NCBI RefSeq assembly: GCF_001544295.1
Contig: NZ_BCQF01000002.1
Coordinates: forward strand, 147,449 to 211,448
Direction of reading: 5' to 3'
From: Enterococcus pseudoavium NBRC 100491
Lineage (GTDB): Bacteria; Bacillota; Bacilli; Lactobacillales; Enterococcaceae
Length of the DNA stretch: 64,000 nt
Part shown: in pieces, positions 7,125 through 18,900 of the stretch
Position numbering within the stretch: position 1 is the stretch's first letter
Layout of the letters: each line of letters opens with the position of its first letter
Notes under the pieces: generated by a model
The model's input: only the letters and a program-made list of their open reading frames with translations
Database searches by the model: none
What the model was told of the DNA's origin: nothing
Made by a program: the position numbers and the translations under genes

Positions 7125-8153
7125 CTAGTTTTTGATTCTTTCCGTACTTTTTAAAATGAACAATTGAAAGTTTAGTTCCTTTTCGGCTTGTCCCGTTTTG
7201 ACTTCGTAATCATTTTCGACTAATTCATCATACATTGAAACTAATAAATTTAGCGGAAATTTAGCAATTTGCTGCATTGCCAGTTTCACTCGATAAGGGT
7301 GAACGCCTAATGTTTCAGCGATGTTGGCCTGTTGATACCCCATTTTCTGCAAAATTTTTGTTTGTAACAGTAATCGAATCTGGCCAATCAGAATAGCCGT
7401 TAACTTAATTGTCTCTTCTCCTTGCAGATGCAAGTCCTCATAAGTCTGATACGCCTGTTCAGTATCACCTTTTAAAATCTGCTCAGTTAATTCGAATATG
7501 TTGTGTTCCAAAGTCTTAGGAACTAGATCTTGAACTAACTGAAGGGTAATCGTCCCACCTGCTCCAGCTAATAATAGTAGTTTTTCTAATTCGTTCATCG
7601 CTTTTGATAGATCGTAATCTGTTAAACGTAAAAACAAATCAAAAGCTTCTTTTGAAATTTTGACATTTTCATTATTGATATAGCGCTGTAAGAAGGTCCG
7701 TAACTCCCGTTCCTGCAGTGGGGCCGCATCAATTAGCTCTGTTTTTTTCAAAGCCTTAGTAATTTTTTTACGCGCATCAAGCTTTGGATAGGTCGCCCAA
7801 AAAACGACAATCGACGTATCAAGTGGTTGTTTTAAATAAGATACTAGACTGTCCGTATCCTGCTCAGGTACGTTATTTTTCTTTTCGCCTGTTAAAAAAT
7901 AGGGATTTTCAACAAAGATTAAGCGATAATCCCCGAAAAAAGGCAACGATTCCGCTTCATCAATTACCGCACCTAAGCCGCTTTCTTCCATATCAAAAGA
8001 CATGAAGTTGAGCTCTTCTAAGTCATCTTTTTTCATTCGATCGATGAAGGCCTGACGAATTTCCTGAATTAAATAATCCTCAGTCCCAGTAACTAAGTAC
8101 ACAGGTTTCAATGGTGCAGTTCTAATTTGCTGAAGAGCTTCTTGTGTGTTCAT
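7125..8153 (-). CDS. holA: DNA polymerase III delta subunit
   Basis: 342 residues. HolA is the clamp-loader subunit that opens the beta sliding clamp during replication. The N-terminus MNTQEALQQIRTAPLKPVYLVTGTEDYLIQEI is split here only by my reading; the core PVYLVTGTEDYLIQE is typical, and the helical C-terminal collar region follows. It sits downstream of comEC with an 82-base gap and no terminator between them, the same order found in many Firmicutes (comEC-holA). It is the last gene before a strong terminator. Confidence 0.93.
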   Translation of the reverse strand: MNTQEALQQIRTAPLKPVYLVTGTEDYLIQEIRQAFIDRMKKDDLEELNFMSFDMEESGLGAVIDEAESLPFFGDYRLIFVENPYFLTGEKKNNVPEQDTDSLVSYLKQPLDTSIVVFWATYPKLDARKKITKALKKTELIDAAPLQERELRTFLQRYINNENVKISKEAFDLFLRLTDYDLSKAMNELEKLLLLAGAGGTITLQLVQDLVPKTLEHNIFELTEQILKGDTEQAYQTYEDLHLQGEETIKLTAILIGQIRLLLQTKILQKMGYQQANIAETLGVHPYRVKLAMQQIAKFPLNLLVSMYDELVENDYEVKTGQAEKELNFQLFILKSTERIKN

Positions 8154-8235
8154 TTGATTACTCCTAGTTCAATAAATCATTAAGATTTTGATCTTTATCA
8201 GTTACTCATATTGCTGACTATCTATGCTAACACGA

Positions 8236-10356
8236 TTATTCAAGAAAATCTATCATCACTTCAATTTTTGACTGATTAATGAGTGGCCACCATTGATAGT
8301 AGATCATTCCCTGTTGATCTGTCCGAAAGACTGTGACCCGATACTTTTTAAGCTTTCTCAAGGTTTCAACGGTCGGGTGACCATAACGATTGTTCTTTCC
8401 AACCGAGATAATTCCATATTTAGGCTGCATTTTTTTCAACAATGCTTCACCAGTCGAAGTATTGCTGCCGTGATGACCTACTTTAAGAAAATCCGTCCTT
8501 AATTGCGGATAAGCGCTAATTAATTTTTCTTCTCCCTCAACCTCTAAATCACCAGTCAGTAAAAAACGTTGGCGATTTACTATAAAAAATGTAACCAGTG
8601 AGTCGTTGTTTTCTCCCCGACTTATCTCCGGTGACAGTATTTGGAGCTTTAGATATTTTCCAACAGTATCTCCTCGTTGGACTAAATGAATTCGGGTTCC
8701 CGTAACTGATTCCAAGTTTCTTTTTAACGCCTGCTGAGAGCCTTTAGCAAGATAAAGATTCTTTACTTTAATCTCATTGAGCACATGTGTCAGTTCCCCC
8801 ATATGATCGGCATCGTTATGGGTAATCAACAGGTGGTCTATCTTTGAACAACCAATTGATTTCAAAAAAGGTAATAGATTATAATCAGAAAGCTGTCTTT
8901 GTTGCTGCCTTTGCCATTTTTGGCGTTTGAAATTTGAACGCCCACCGGTATCAATCAGAAATGTTTCCCGCTTAAAGGGCAATCTGATGAAAATACAGTC
9001 TCCTTGACCGACATCAATAAACGTGACCAAACCCTTGGGGGAAAAGGAGAGCATGATTAGGCAGAAAATCATTGCCCCCGCTAATAAATACACTTTTTGC
9101 CGATACTTCAAACGATCAATCATTAAAAGAACCAATAAAATCAAGAGCATCAGTAAAATCAAACTAGGCCGTCCAATCGTCAAATTAGGAAAAGCTATCC
9201 CTACTAAGACTATTTCCAATAATTGAAAGAGTCCATCCATTAAGCGACTTAAAACCTGGGTAAGCGGCAAAAAACAGCCAATAAAAAGTAATAGGCAGCC
9301 TGGTAAAATCACCCATTCAAACAATGGGAATAGTAACAACGTGACTAATCCGCCGATAAACGTCCACTCGCTAAAGCTATAAAGTAATAATGGCATTGAA
9401 AGAAATGAGAATAATAGCATCTGTTGCCAAGTTTTAAGCCGCAGATCCGTCATGTAAAGCAGCAATAAAGCAAAATATAAACTCAACTGGGCACCAACTG
9501 ACCAAAGGACTAGTGGAAAACACAGTACTAGAAAAAACAACATGATACTCCATTGATCAAGTTTAGCAAGCATGCAATCAAAAGTGACACAAGTAAAAGC
9601 AATCAGATAGCTCAATACAGCTCGGATTGTGCTAAAGCTACTGCCAGTTAAGCCAATCAAAAACAGTCCTAGACCGCTTAACAGAATCAAGCGTGATTCT
9701 CTGACTAACCTGCAGCGTTTCAAAAGGAGGTGCACCCCACCTAAATAAAATTGAATATGTAGCCCTGATAAGGTAAATAAATGCAGCAAGCCGGTCGATT
9801 TATAGGCCTTCGTCTGCTCAGCAAAGTGACTATCCTTATAACCAATCACTAAAGCCTTCACGTAGCTTGCTAAACGCTGATCATAACACTGATCAATCCG
9901 CCAGATTAACTGCTTTCGCAGGTCACTCAACCTAGCACTTTTTCGAGGCATTGGTTTGAGTGCTCTCACCTGTAACTTTTGACTAATCCCTAAGCTATGA
10001 TAGTATTTTTGTTCATCAAAACCATTTAGATTGCGGGCTGTTTCAAAGTTTTCTGACTCGCCACTAACTACGGCTACATTGGTTAAATCATTGCTTATCC
10101 AATACTTCTTTTCTCTAGGTTTTTTTAATGCATAATAGACCAAATATTTTTTCCCATGTATTTCGCCCGTTAGTTTTAATAAATTCCCATCGACCTTGAC
10201 TGAATTGGTTTCGATTGTTAACACCTCCTCAGTGAGCTTGACTGGTTCCGCTATTAATTGACTAATATAAAAGTAGGTTCGTATAGCTAGAAAAAAACTG
10301 CACAAAATGACCAGTAACAATAGCTGGCGCTTTTTCATGCAGACGATTCGAAGCAT
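8236..10356 (-). CDS. comEC: ComEC/Rec2 DNA-uptake channel; true N-terminus probably lies upstream
   Basis: ComEC forms the membrane channel through which single-stranded DNA enters the cell. The listed 706-residue frame has many hydrophobic helices (the competence domain near residues 180-400), then a metallo-beta-lactamase-like domain with DVGQGDCIFIRL and ITHNDADHMGEL. The first ATG (10356) has no Shine-Dalgarno. The same frame is open upstream to 10503 and encodes another hydrophobic segment (VRNYLLLPILVAVLSSSLIY), typical of ComEC N-termini, but this extension has no ATG, GTG or TTG. The protein therefore probably starts at an unusual codon, or the start region is altered. It overlaps or closely follows comEB. 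Confidence 0.9.
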   Translation of the reverse strand: MLRIVCMKKRQLLLLVILCSFFLAIRTYFYISQLIAEPVKLTEEVLTIETNSVKVDGNLLKLTGEIHGKKYLVYYALKKPREKKYWISNDLTNVAVVSGESENFETARNLNGFDEQKYYHSLGISQKLQVRALKPMPRKSARLSDLRKQLIWRIDQCYDQRLASYVKALVIGYKDSHFAEQTKAYKSTGLLHLFTLSGLHIQFYLGGVHLLLKRCRLVRESRLILLSGLGLFLIGLTGSSFSTIRAVLSYLIAFTCVTFDCMLAKLDQWSIMLFFLVLCFPLVLWSVGAQLSLYFALLLLYMTDLRLKTWQQMLLFSFLSMPLLLYSFSEWTFIGGLVTLLLFPLFEWVILPGCLLLFIGCFLPLTQVLSRLMDGLFQLLEIVLVGIAFPNLTIGRPSLILLMLLILLVLLMIDRLKYRQKVYLLAGAMIFCLIMLSFSPKGLVTFIDVGQGDCIFIRLPFKRETFLIDTGGRSNFKRQKWQRQQQRQLSDYNLLPFLKSIGCSKIDHLLITHNDADHMGELTHVLNEIKVKNLYLAKGSQQALKRNLESVTGTRIHLVQRGDTVGKYLKLQILSPEISRGENNDSLVTFFIVNRQRFLLTGDLEVEGEEKLISAYPQLRTDFLKVGHHGSNTSTGEALLKKMQPKYGIISVGKNNRYGHPTVETLRKLKKYRVTVFRTDQQGMIYYQWWPLINQSKIEVMIDFLE

Positions 10357-10460
10357 TAAAATAATTAATAGTAAAAAAATCCATCGATTAAACTGATAGA
10401 TCAGGCTGCTTGATAAAACAGCAACAAGAATCGGTAATAGTAGATAATTACGGACAGCCT

Positions 10461-10955
10461 CTATTTTTCCGGTGATGTGGCAGCATCTTCTCCTAATTGT
10501 AACTTAGTAAAATATTTACTCTCCAAATGAACCTGATGCGCGCTGGCACCCACTTGCTTAATCAATTCGATCGCATAAGGATCATTACGATAGTCCTTTA
10601 AATAGTGAATTTTCTTGATTCCAGCTTGCAATAAAGCTTTCGTACACGCTAAACAAGGAAAATGGGTCACGTAAACCTCCGCTTGATCTGTTGCGATCCC
10701 TAATTTGGCACACTGCAGCAGTGCGTTCATTTCCGCATGAATCGTCCGTAAACAATGCCCATCGACCACGTAGCAGCCATCATCAATACAATGGACATCA
10801 CCGCTGACAGAGCCATTGTAACCTCCAGCGATGATCCGCTTATCGCGGACGATCGTTGCTCCTACTTCTAGTCGTGTACAAGTACTTCTTAGTGATAATA
10901 ATACAGCTTGGGCCATAAAATATTGGTCCCAAGGGATTCTCTCTTCTGTCGTCAA
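10461..10955 (-). CDS. comEB: ComE operon protein 2, dCMP deaminase family
   Basis: 164 residues. It is a zinc-dependent deoxycytidylate deaminase converting dCMP to dUMP; the gene travels with the competence operon but is not needed for DNA uptake in Bacillus. The zinc site is clear: [10 protein letters not shown] supplies histidine and catalytic glutamate, and PCLACTKAL supplies two cysteines. The best start is TTG at 10955 (TTGACGACAGAAG), with GGACGAAAA upstream; no nearby in-frame ATG would keep the N-terminal helix. It lies 31 bases after comEA. Confidence 0.93.
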   Translation of the reverse strand: MTTEERIPWDQYFMAQAVLLSLRSTCTRLEVGATIVRDKRIIAGGYNGSVSGDVHCIDDGCYVVDGHCLRTIHAEMNALLQCAKLGIATDQAEVYVTHFPCLACTKALLQAGIKKIHYLKDYRNDPYAIELIKQVGASAHQVHLESKYFTKLQLGEDAATSPEK

Positions 10956-10986
10956 AATTTTCGTCCTGTCCTCTCTTTGATCTTTC

Positions 10987-11595
10987 TTATATTGTAATCG
11001 AGTCTTTCAAATTTTCAAGCGTCTTTTCTCCAATACCAGATACTTTCGTTAAATCCTCTATCGCTTGAAAACTGCCATTTTCTTCGCGATAAGAAACAAT
11101 ATCTGCCGCTTTTTTTTCACCGATTCCCGATAATTTTTGTAATTCTAGCTCGTCTGCTGTATTGATATTAATTTTTTCTGACTCTGATTTTGTTCCAGCG
11201 GTGCCAGCCAACTCATGTGCCGGAGACTCAAGTTTTGGTAACTCCTCACCGACCTTCGGCACATAAATGACCTCTTGATCAGCTAATAACTTTGAAAAAT
11301 TTATTTGATTTTGATCGGCTTCGTCAGTAAAACCACCTGCTAAGTCAATTGCATCCATTAAGCGCATCCCCGTTGTAATTCGGTACATTCCTGCCTTTTT
11401 TACCGCGCCTTTAACGTCAACATACCAATCCTGTCTACTGGATTGACTAGTTTTGGTATCGCTGCTTACAGTTGAAAAGAACGCTGGGTCAACGGAGGCT
11501 TCTTCAGGTTCTCTGAGTAAGAAGAAAATAATTCCCAGCGCCAAAATTATCGGTAGCGCAACTAAATAAGGATACTTTTTAAGATATTCTTTCAT
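10987..11595 (-). CDS. comEA: ComEA competence DNA-binding protein
   Basis: 202 residues from the ATG at 11595, which follows AAAGGAGGTTGCT; the longer frame upstream lacks such a site. An N-terminal membrane anchor ([19 protein letters not shown]) is followed by a linker, an SLBB-like domain ([20 protein letters not shown]) and two C-terminal helix-hairpin-helix motifs ([20 protein letters not shown] and [16 protein letters not shown]). ComEA binds incoming double-stranded DNA outside the membrane and delivers it to ComEC. It is the first gene of comEA-comEB-comEC. Presence of the set does not prove natural competence. Confidence 0.95.
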   Translation of the reverse strand: MKEYLKKYPYLVALPIILALGIIFFLLREPEEASVDPAFFSTVSSDTKTSQSSRQDWYVDVKGAVKKAGMYRITTGMRLMDAIDLAGGFTDEADQNQINFSKLLADQEVIYVPKVGEELPKLESPAHELAGTAGTKSESEKININTADELELQKLSGIGEKKAADIVSYREENGSFQAIEDLTKVSGIGEKTLENLKDSITI

Positions 11596-11660
11596 AGCAA
11601 CCTCCTTTGTAAGAAAGTACGCAAAGAACTTGCAACAACTCCACAAGGATTTTAGAAGAC

Positions 11661-11692
11661 AAAAAAAGTGTTAGACACTGAGGTCTAACACT
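11661..11692 (-). terminator. Terminator after the PDZ-Lon protease gene
   Basis: AGTGTTAGA and its complement around a short loop, followed on the minus strand by seven T. It lies just after the stop of the 11698-12741 gene and separates it from comEA. Confidence 0.88.
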
Positions 11693-11697
11693 ATAAT

Positions 11698-13240
<1,543 letters not shown>

Positions 13241-13341
13241 TCAAGACATTTAGGCTCTTTTGAACAAGTCTGATTTTCACCTATAAATTCAGATAGTCAT
13301 AGCTATCTACTAAAACACTTAAACCAATTCAACCATGATCT

Positions 13342-13899
13342 TTAATCGCTAGTCCAATCATAAATCGTAACAGCAGTAATGCCATAGTTCTGACGTTTAC
13401 GTTCTCTTAATTGTCCGATTACTTCGGGCAAGACTACCTCTTTATCTGTTTCACAAACAACTATTGCTTGATTCGTCAATAAATTATTTTCCAATAGCAT
13501 TTCAATCTGCTTGACGATCTCTTGTTTTGCATAAGGCGGATCTAATAATACCAAATCAAACTGCGTTCCGCTAGTAATTAACTGTTGAATCGCCTGATTT
13601 GCAGGCATTTTCATTAATTGGAAAGCTGCTTCTTGTTTCGTCATAGCTACATTTTCACGGATAATTTCCATTGCGCGAAAATTCTTTTCTACTAAAACTG
13701 CTTGTTCCATTCCGCGAGAAACGGCCTCGATTCCTAATGACCCACTGCCTGAAAATAAATCTAAAGCCACTCCGCCAGAAAAATACGGACCAATCATATT
13801 AAAAATCGCGCCTTTGACTTTATCAGTTGTAGGCCGCGTATTATTTCCAGTTAATGTTTTTAGCTTCCGCCCACCAAATTCACCTGCGACTACTCGCAT
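13342..13899 (-). CDS. rsmD: 16S rRNA (guanine966-N2)-methyltransferase
   Basis: 185 residues. RsmD methylates G966 of 16S rRNA using S-adenosylmethionine. The signature regions are [12 protein letters not shown] at the N-terminus, the SAM-binding [20 protein letters not shown] and the catalytic [12 protein letters not shown]. It is the first gene of rsmD-coaD-ylbL and begins after AGAGGGGTATGTAGCTC. Confidence 0.96.
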   Translation of the reverse strand: MRVVAGEFGGRKLKTLTGNNTRPTTDKVKGAIFNMIGPYFSGGVALDLFSGSGSLGIEAVSRGMEQAVLVEKNFRAMEIIRENVAMTKQEAAFQLMKMPANQAIQQLITSGTQFDLVLLDPPYAKQEIVKQIEMLLENNLLTNQAIVVCETDKEVVLPEVIGQLRERKRQNYGITAVTIYDWTSD

Positions 13900-14028
13900 G
13901 AGCTACATACCCCTCTCTAGTTTTCTACTTATTCTACTTAAAATTCATATTATCAATAATTTAAGTTTACATAATATGATTACGATTAACAAAAAACAAG
14001 TAGACATCAATGCCTTTATTATCAAACA

Positions 14029-14072
14029 AAAAGATGAAAAATGTTTGAAAAAATCAGACATTTTTCATCTTA
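14029..14072 (-). terminator. Terminator of the ylaN-ftsW-pyc-ylbG unit
   Basis: A 14-bp stem (AAGATGAAAAATGT with its complement, 14031-14044 and 14058-14071), then TTTTTG on the minus strand. It begins right after the ylbG stop codon. Confidence 0.85.
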
Positions 14073-14073
14073 T

Positions 14074-14415
14074 TTAGACTGTTTCAGCTAATCGAATCTT
14101 TGTATTGGCTTCAACGACATCCAACTCATCATCATCTTTCACTTGATAAGCAGCCTTCGTTCCGATTCGATCTGCAAAATTCATTTCAATATCAGGACGA
14201 TAAGAACGCTCCACTTGGCGAACGAAGTGTAAAGCCTGCAGCTTTTCTTCTGTTTCATCGACAACTTCCTCGTTCACATATAATACTACATATTTCATTT
14301 TTCTTGAGACAAAATGGACCAAACCAAATCGCTTCAACGTTTTTAATTGCTTTAAGGAATAGACCCACACGATTATTCCTCGTCTTTTCTGCATTACAAA
14401 TTCCGTATTATCCAT
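14074..14415 (-). CDS. ylbG: YlbG family protein (DUF2129/UPF0298)
   Basis: 113 residues from the ATG at 14415, which has GAGGGG upstream; the start overlaps the end of ylbF by 8 bases. The N-terminal block MQKRRGIIVWVYSLKQLKTL and the later FVSRKMKYVVLYVNEE are typical of this small cytoplasmic family found across Bacilli next to ylbF. The biochemical function is not established. The acidic C-terminal tail (KDDDELDVVEANTK) looks extended relative to the core. Confidence 0.88.
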   Translation of the reverse strand: MDNTEFVMQKRRGIIVWVYSLKQLKTLKRFGLVHFVSRKMKYVVLYVNEEVVDETEEKLQALHFVRQVERSYRPDIEMNFADRIGTKAAYQVKDDDELDVVEANTKIRLAETV

Positions 14416-14842
14416 GACAATTCCCCTCACAACTATGATTCCCTGTTTCAAAAAAAGGATTTCCTGCATCAACTTTGATCTCTGAAGAAATCGTCTCTGC
14501 TAATGTTTGACCAATCTCATCTAATAATTGTTGAAAATCCGTCTCAGCTAAGCGAAAAGCTGCCACCTTTTCATTTAAATCAAGGGCCCGCTTACTTACC
14601 CGAACTTTTCGTTGGGTTGCGCGAAAATCTGGTGCGTATGAACCATAAGCAGCAATCTTTTCAAAATTATCCTTGGCTGTTTGGAAATCTTTTTTTAATT
14701 GCATTACTTCAGGACAGTTATTCATTTGCGCTCTAGCCTGCAGATAGTTTTTATAGCTTTGACTCGCTAAAATGGCTTGAATCAAGACCTGATTCTGATC
14801 CTCTAGCTGAAAGAAAGCTTCATTAATAATCAACTCATTCAC
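14408..14842 (-). CDS. ylbF: YlbF/YmcA (Ric complex) family protein
   Basis: 144 residues, mostly helical, matching the YlbF family. In Bacillus subtilis YlbF, YmcA and YaaT form a complex that affects RNase Y-dependent mRNA processing, and also competence and biofilm formation. The frame starts MNELIINEAFFQLEDQN and contains the family-like AQMNNCPEVMQLKKDFQTAK. A cysteine-containing tail (GNHSCEGNCHG) is notable because the Bacillus complex binds Fe-S clusters. It overlaps the upstream gene by 8 bases and ylbG by 8 bases, so translation is coupled. Confidence 0.88.
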   Translation of the reverse strand: MNELIINEAFFQLEDQNQVLIQAILASQSYKNYLQARAQMNNCPEVMQLKKDFQTAKDNFEKIAAYGSYAPDFRATQRKVRVSKRALDLNEKVAAFRLAETDFQQLLDEIGQTLAETISSEIKVDAGNPFFETGNHSCEGNCHG

Positions 14843-15941
14843 TATCCTTTGTCTTTTCTGTTTCTTGTAATAAGACTAGCACACTTTCTTGATTGATTGC
14901 AATGCCCAGACTTGCTTCAGGTGTATCAAATATTTCATTAAAATGGTCATGGCTAATCCAATCGAACAGATTAAATAGCGGGTCTACCGCTGGTGAGTAA
15001 AACAAGCCATTCTCATAGGTAACTTTTTCCCGTTTTGCTAAATCCTTAAACTCAGACTCAGACAATTCAAAAGATAGATTGCTCAAATGAGCCTCTTGAT
15101 CTGTCTGCCACTCTTCTAATCGCTCGTTACTTAATACTTTTTTGGGTGCTGTTAAAAAACTTTTAAGCATTTTTTTACTGGCACTCATGGTTTGATCCGC
15201 CACTGAATAAACAGGGAGCTTATGAAATACACGATACCGATTAATGGCCTCAACCGTTCTTGCCTCTTTTTGCTGGTTCAGTACATTCCAATCTAAATTA
15301 CTCTCTTGTACACGATTGGCGAGGGGATTACCACTATTGATTTGATAAGGCATTAAGCGCAAGAGATTCTCAAGGTCCAAATACACGATACCGATTAGTT
15401 TTTCACTATGCCCATTAAAAAAAAGCATCGCGAATGTCTGGTTGTCGAAGGCAACCAACGGGCGAAAGCGCATATCGTTTTCACTTAATTCAATCGCAAC
15501 TGGTTCTTCATCGTAGGTTAAGGAAAAATCAGCAGATAAATTTATTTTATCGGATAATTGACTGCTCGTCATACCAAATTTAAAAGGCGAAACATCATTT
15601 TTTTTTGCCATCACTTTAATCGCACTGACTTTACCAGATTCTACATTTACTTCTAAAACACCTGCATCCAAATTGTAATTCCGTGTTTGAAAAAAGAAGC
15701 CACTATCCTCAGTCTTCGTTGGTTGACCAAATTGCTGCTCAAAGTCTGCAATCGGCTCTGCGATATACTTAGCATATCCTTCTGTTTTGACGACTTGATG
15801 CTTCAGTGCTTTATGGCGAACCACTTGATTGATGGGTGCATGTGTTATTTTTTTAGGCGTAGGCGGAAAGAGGACCGGCTGCAAATAGTAGCCGATCAAA
15901 ACTAAAAATAGAATACTAAAAAAACCGATCACTCTTTTCAC
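14835..15941 (-). CDS. CAP-associated domain membrane or secreted protein
   Basis: 368 residues. An N-terminal hydrophobic helix (VIGFFSILFLVLIGYYL) acts as an anchor or signal. The next region fits the CAP_assoc_N domain (IADFEQQFGQPTKTEDSGF, FKFGMTSSQLSDKI), and the C-terminal part, beginning near EAINRYRVFHKLPVYSVADQ, resembles a diverged CAP/SCP domain. Such proteins are found at the Gram-positive surface and their role is unknown. It lies 19 bases after pyc and overlaps ylbF. Confidence 0.8.
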   Translation of the reverse strand: MKRVIGFFSILFLVLIGYYLQPVLFPPTPKKITHAPINQVVRHKALKHQVVKTEGYAKYIAEPIADFEQQFGQPTKTEDSGFFFQTRNYNLDAGVLEVNVESGKVSAIKVMAKKNDVSPFKFGMTSSQLSDKINLSADFSLTYDEEPVAIELSENDMRFRPLVAFDNQTFAMLFFNGHSEKLIGIVYLDLENLLRLMPYQINSGNPLANRVQESNLDWNVLNQQKEARTVEAINRYRVFHKLPVYSVADQTMSASKKMLKSFLTAPKKVLSNERLEEWQTDQEAHLSNLSFELSESEFKDLAKREKVTYENGLFYSPAVDPLFNLFDWISHDHFNEIFDTPEASLGIAINQESVLVLLQETEKTKDSE

Positions 15942-15960
15942 ACATCAACGCTCCTAATAA

Positions 15961-18900
15961 TTATTTTTCTTTCACTTCAATCAGTAAATCGCCAGAAGAA
16001 ATACTTTCGCCTTCTTCGACATATAAATGGGAAACTTTTCCGGCAAAGCGCGCGTCAATTGATGTTTCCATCTTCATCGCCTCGGTAATTAGTAATGGCT
16101 GACCTTTTTCAACATGATCGCCTTTTTTAACCAAGACTTTTAAGACTGATCCAGTCATCGTTGCTCCGATTTGTTCACGGTTAGTTGGTTCAACTTTGCG
16201 TTTTGTTTGGACCGCACTTTTAATTGAGGCGTCCTTAACAACTACTTCGCGCCGTTGACCGTTCAAATTGAAGAACAAGGTCCGATTTCCTTCGATATCC
16301 GCCTCGCCAATTTCATCTAAGCGAATGATCAAAACTTTACCTTTTTCAATCTGTACATTGATAGTTTCACCTAAACGCATTCCTTCAAAGAAGGTTGGCG
16401 TATCTAATAAGGTTACATCCGCAAATTGTTCATAAGATTTTTGATAATCCAAGAAAACTTGCGGATACATCAAGTAACTCAAAACATCGGTTTTACTTGG
16501 TTCAAAGCCAATCAATTCTTGCAATTCTTGCTTCACTTTAGCAAAATCGACTGATTTAGCAAATTTCCCTGGCCGCTCTTCCATTGCTGGTCGACCTTGT
16601 AAAATGATTCGTTGCAACTCTTCAGGGAACCCACCTACTGGTTGACCCAATTCACCTTGGAAAAAGCTAACTACGGATTCAGGATAACTCAATTCATCTC
16701 CATGATCGTAAATATCTTCTTCAGTGAGTTCATTTTGCACCATAAACAATGCCATATCTCCAACAACTTTAGATGAAGGCGTTACTTTAACGATATCCCC
16801 AAACATCATGTTGACAGTATGATACATTTCTTTGATTTCATCCCATTTTTCGCCTAAGCCAACCGCTTTAGCCTGCTGTTGCAGATTCGAATATTGTCCG
16901 CCAGGCATTTCATGATTGTATACTTCTGTTTGAGCGGCAACAATTCCGTTTTCAAAACTTGAATAGTAGGGGCGAACATCTTCCCAATAATGATTCAATT
17001 GACGTACGTTCTTTAAGTTTATTTCCGGTGTCCGATCACCATATTGCAACGCGTAGTACAAACTGCTTAAACTTGGTTGACTCGTTGCTCCGCTCATGGC
17101 ACTTGTTGCCACATCAACAATATCAACCCCTGCTTTAACAGCCGCAGATAAAGTAATAATACCGTTACCAGCCGTATCATGGGTATGCAAGTGAATGGGT
17201 AAGTCGGTCGTTTCTTTCAATTCGCTAACCAACTGGAATGCCGCTTGGGGTTTCAATAAGCCAGCCATATCTTTGATTGCTATGATATGTGCCCCTAATA
17301 CTTCCAGTTCTTTTGCCATATCTTTGTAATACTGAACATTATATTTCGTGCGATTTGGGTCTAAAATATCCCCAGTATAGCAAATCGCTGCCTCAGCGAT
17401 TTTACCAGCATCACGAACATACTGAATACTTTTTTCCATTTGTGGCAGCCAGTTTAAACTATCGAAGATTCGGAAAACATCAATCCCGTGATGCGCTGCT
17501 TCTTTAATGAATTCTTCCAACACATTATCGGGATAATTCGAATAGCCTACTGCATTAGATCCACGGAATAACATTTGCAACAATGTATTAGGCATTGCTT
17601 TACGCAATAATTTCAATCGTTTCCACGGATCTTCTGTCAAGAAACGATACGCCACATCAAAGGTTGCTCCACCCCACATTTCGCTTGAAAACAACTCTGG
17701 AATGGCTTCACCAGTTGCTTGAGCCACATTTAATAAATCATGAGTTCTGACCCGAGTAGCTAATAAACTTTGATGAGCATCACGGAAAGTCGTATCGGTC
17801 ATTAAAACTGAATTTTGTTCTTTGACCCATTTGGTGACTGCTTCTGGACCTTGCTCATCTAAAATATTTTTAGCTGTTAGAATTTCTCGTTGTTTAACTT
17901 TTGGCATCCGTGGTGTTTCAAAGTAACGTTTTTCATGTTTTTCGATCCCAGGAAAACCGTTGACTGTAATCTCAGAGATGTAGCGCATCGTCTTATTCCC
18001 ACGATCACGTACTCGAGGAAATTCAAACAATTCCGGTGTATTATCGATAAATGTCGTCTTCGCATCACCACTTTGAAAAACCGGATGACTGATTACATTG
18101 TGCATAAAAGGAATATTCGTTTTGACTCCGCGAATTCGAAATTCAATTAAACAACGCTGCATTTTTTCAATCGCTTGGTCAAAATTCAAGGCATGGGTAC
18201 AAACTTTTACCAATAATGAATCAAAATAAGGTGTCACCGTTGCACCAGCATAAGCGTTACCGACATCTAGACGAACACCAAAGCCCCCTGGAGAGCGATA
18301 CGTATCAATCTTCCCGGTATCAGGCATAAACCCATTCAACGGATCTTCGGTTGTTATCCGACATTGAATCGCCGCTCCGGCCATTTGGACAGCTGCTTGT
18401 TCTGGCAGTCCAATTTCTTTATGCAGATCTTTTCCTTGAGCGATCAATAACTGTGACGTCACAATATCAACACCAGTAATTAATTCAGTGATCGTGTGTT
18501 CCACTTGAACCCGCGGATTTACTTCAATAAAGTAGAAATTATCACCCTCAACTAAGAATTCGACTGTTCCAGCATTGACATAGCCGACGTGCTTCATTAA
18601 TTGAACTGCTGCTTGACAGATTTTTTCTCGCTGAGCCGTATTCAAAGAAATACACGGAGCTACTTCAACGACTTTTTGATGGCGCCGTTGAACCGAGCAA
18701 TCCCGTTCAAATAAATGAAGGACATTCCCGTGGCTATCGCCTAAAATTTGGACTTCGATATGTTTAGGATTGGCAACATATTTTTCCACGTAGATTTCAT
18801 CGTTTCCGAAAGCCGCTTTTGCTTCACTTTTGGCACGATCATAGCCTTCACGGGCTTCTTTTTCATCATGAGCTACCCGCATACCGCGACCACCGCCGCC

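Noticed and set aside
13814..14077. Plus-strand ORF of 87 codons beside rsmD
   Set aside because: It overlaps rsmD and the ylbG terminator and has no ribosome site or protein-like composition.
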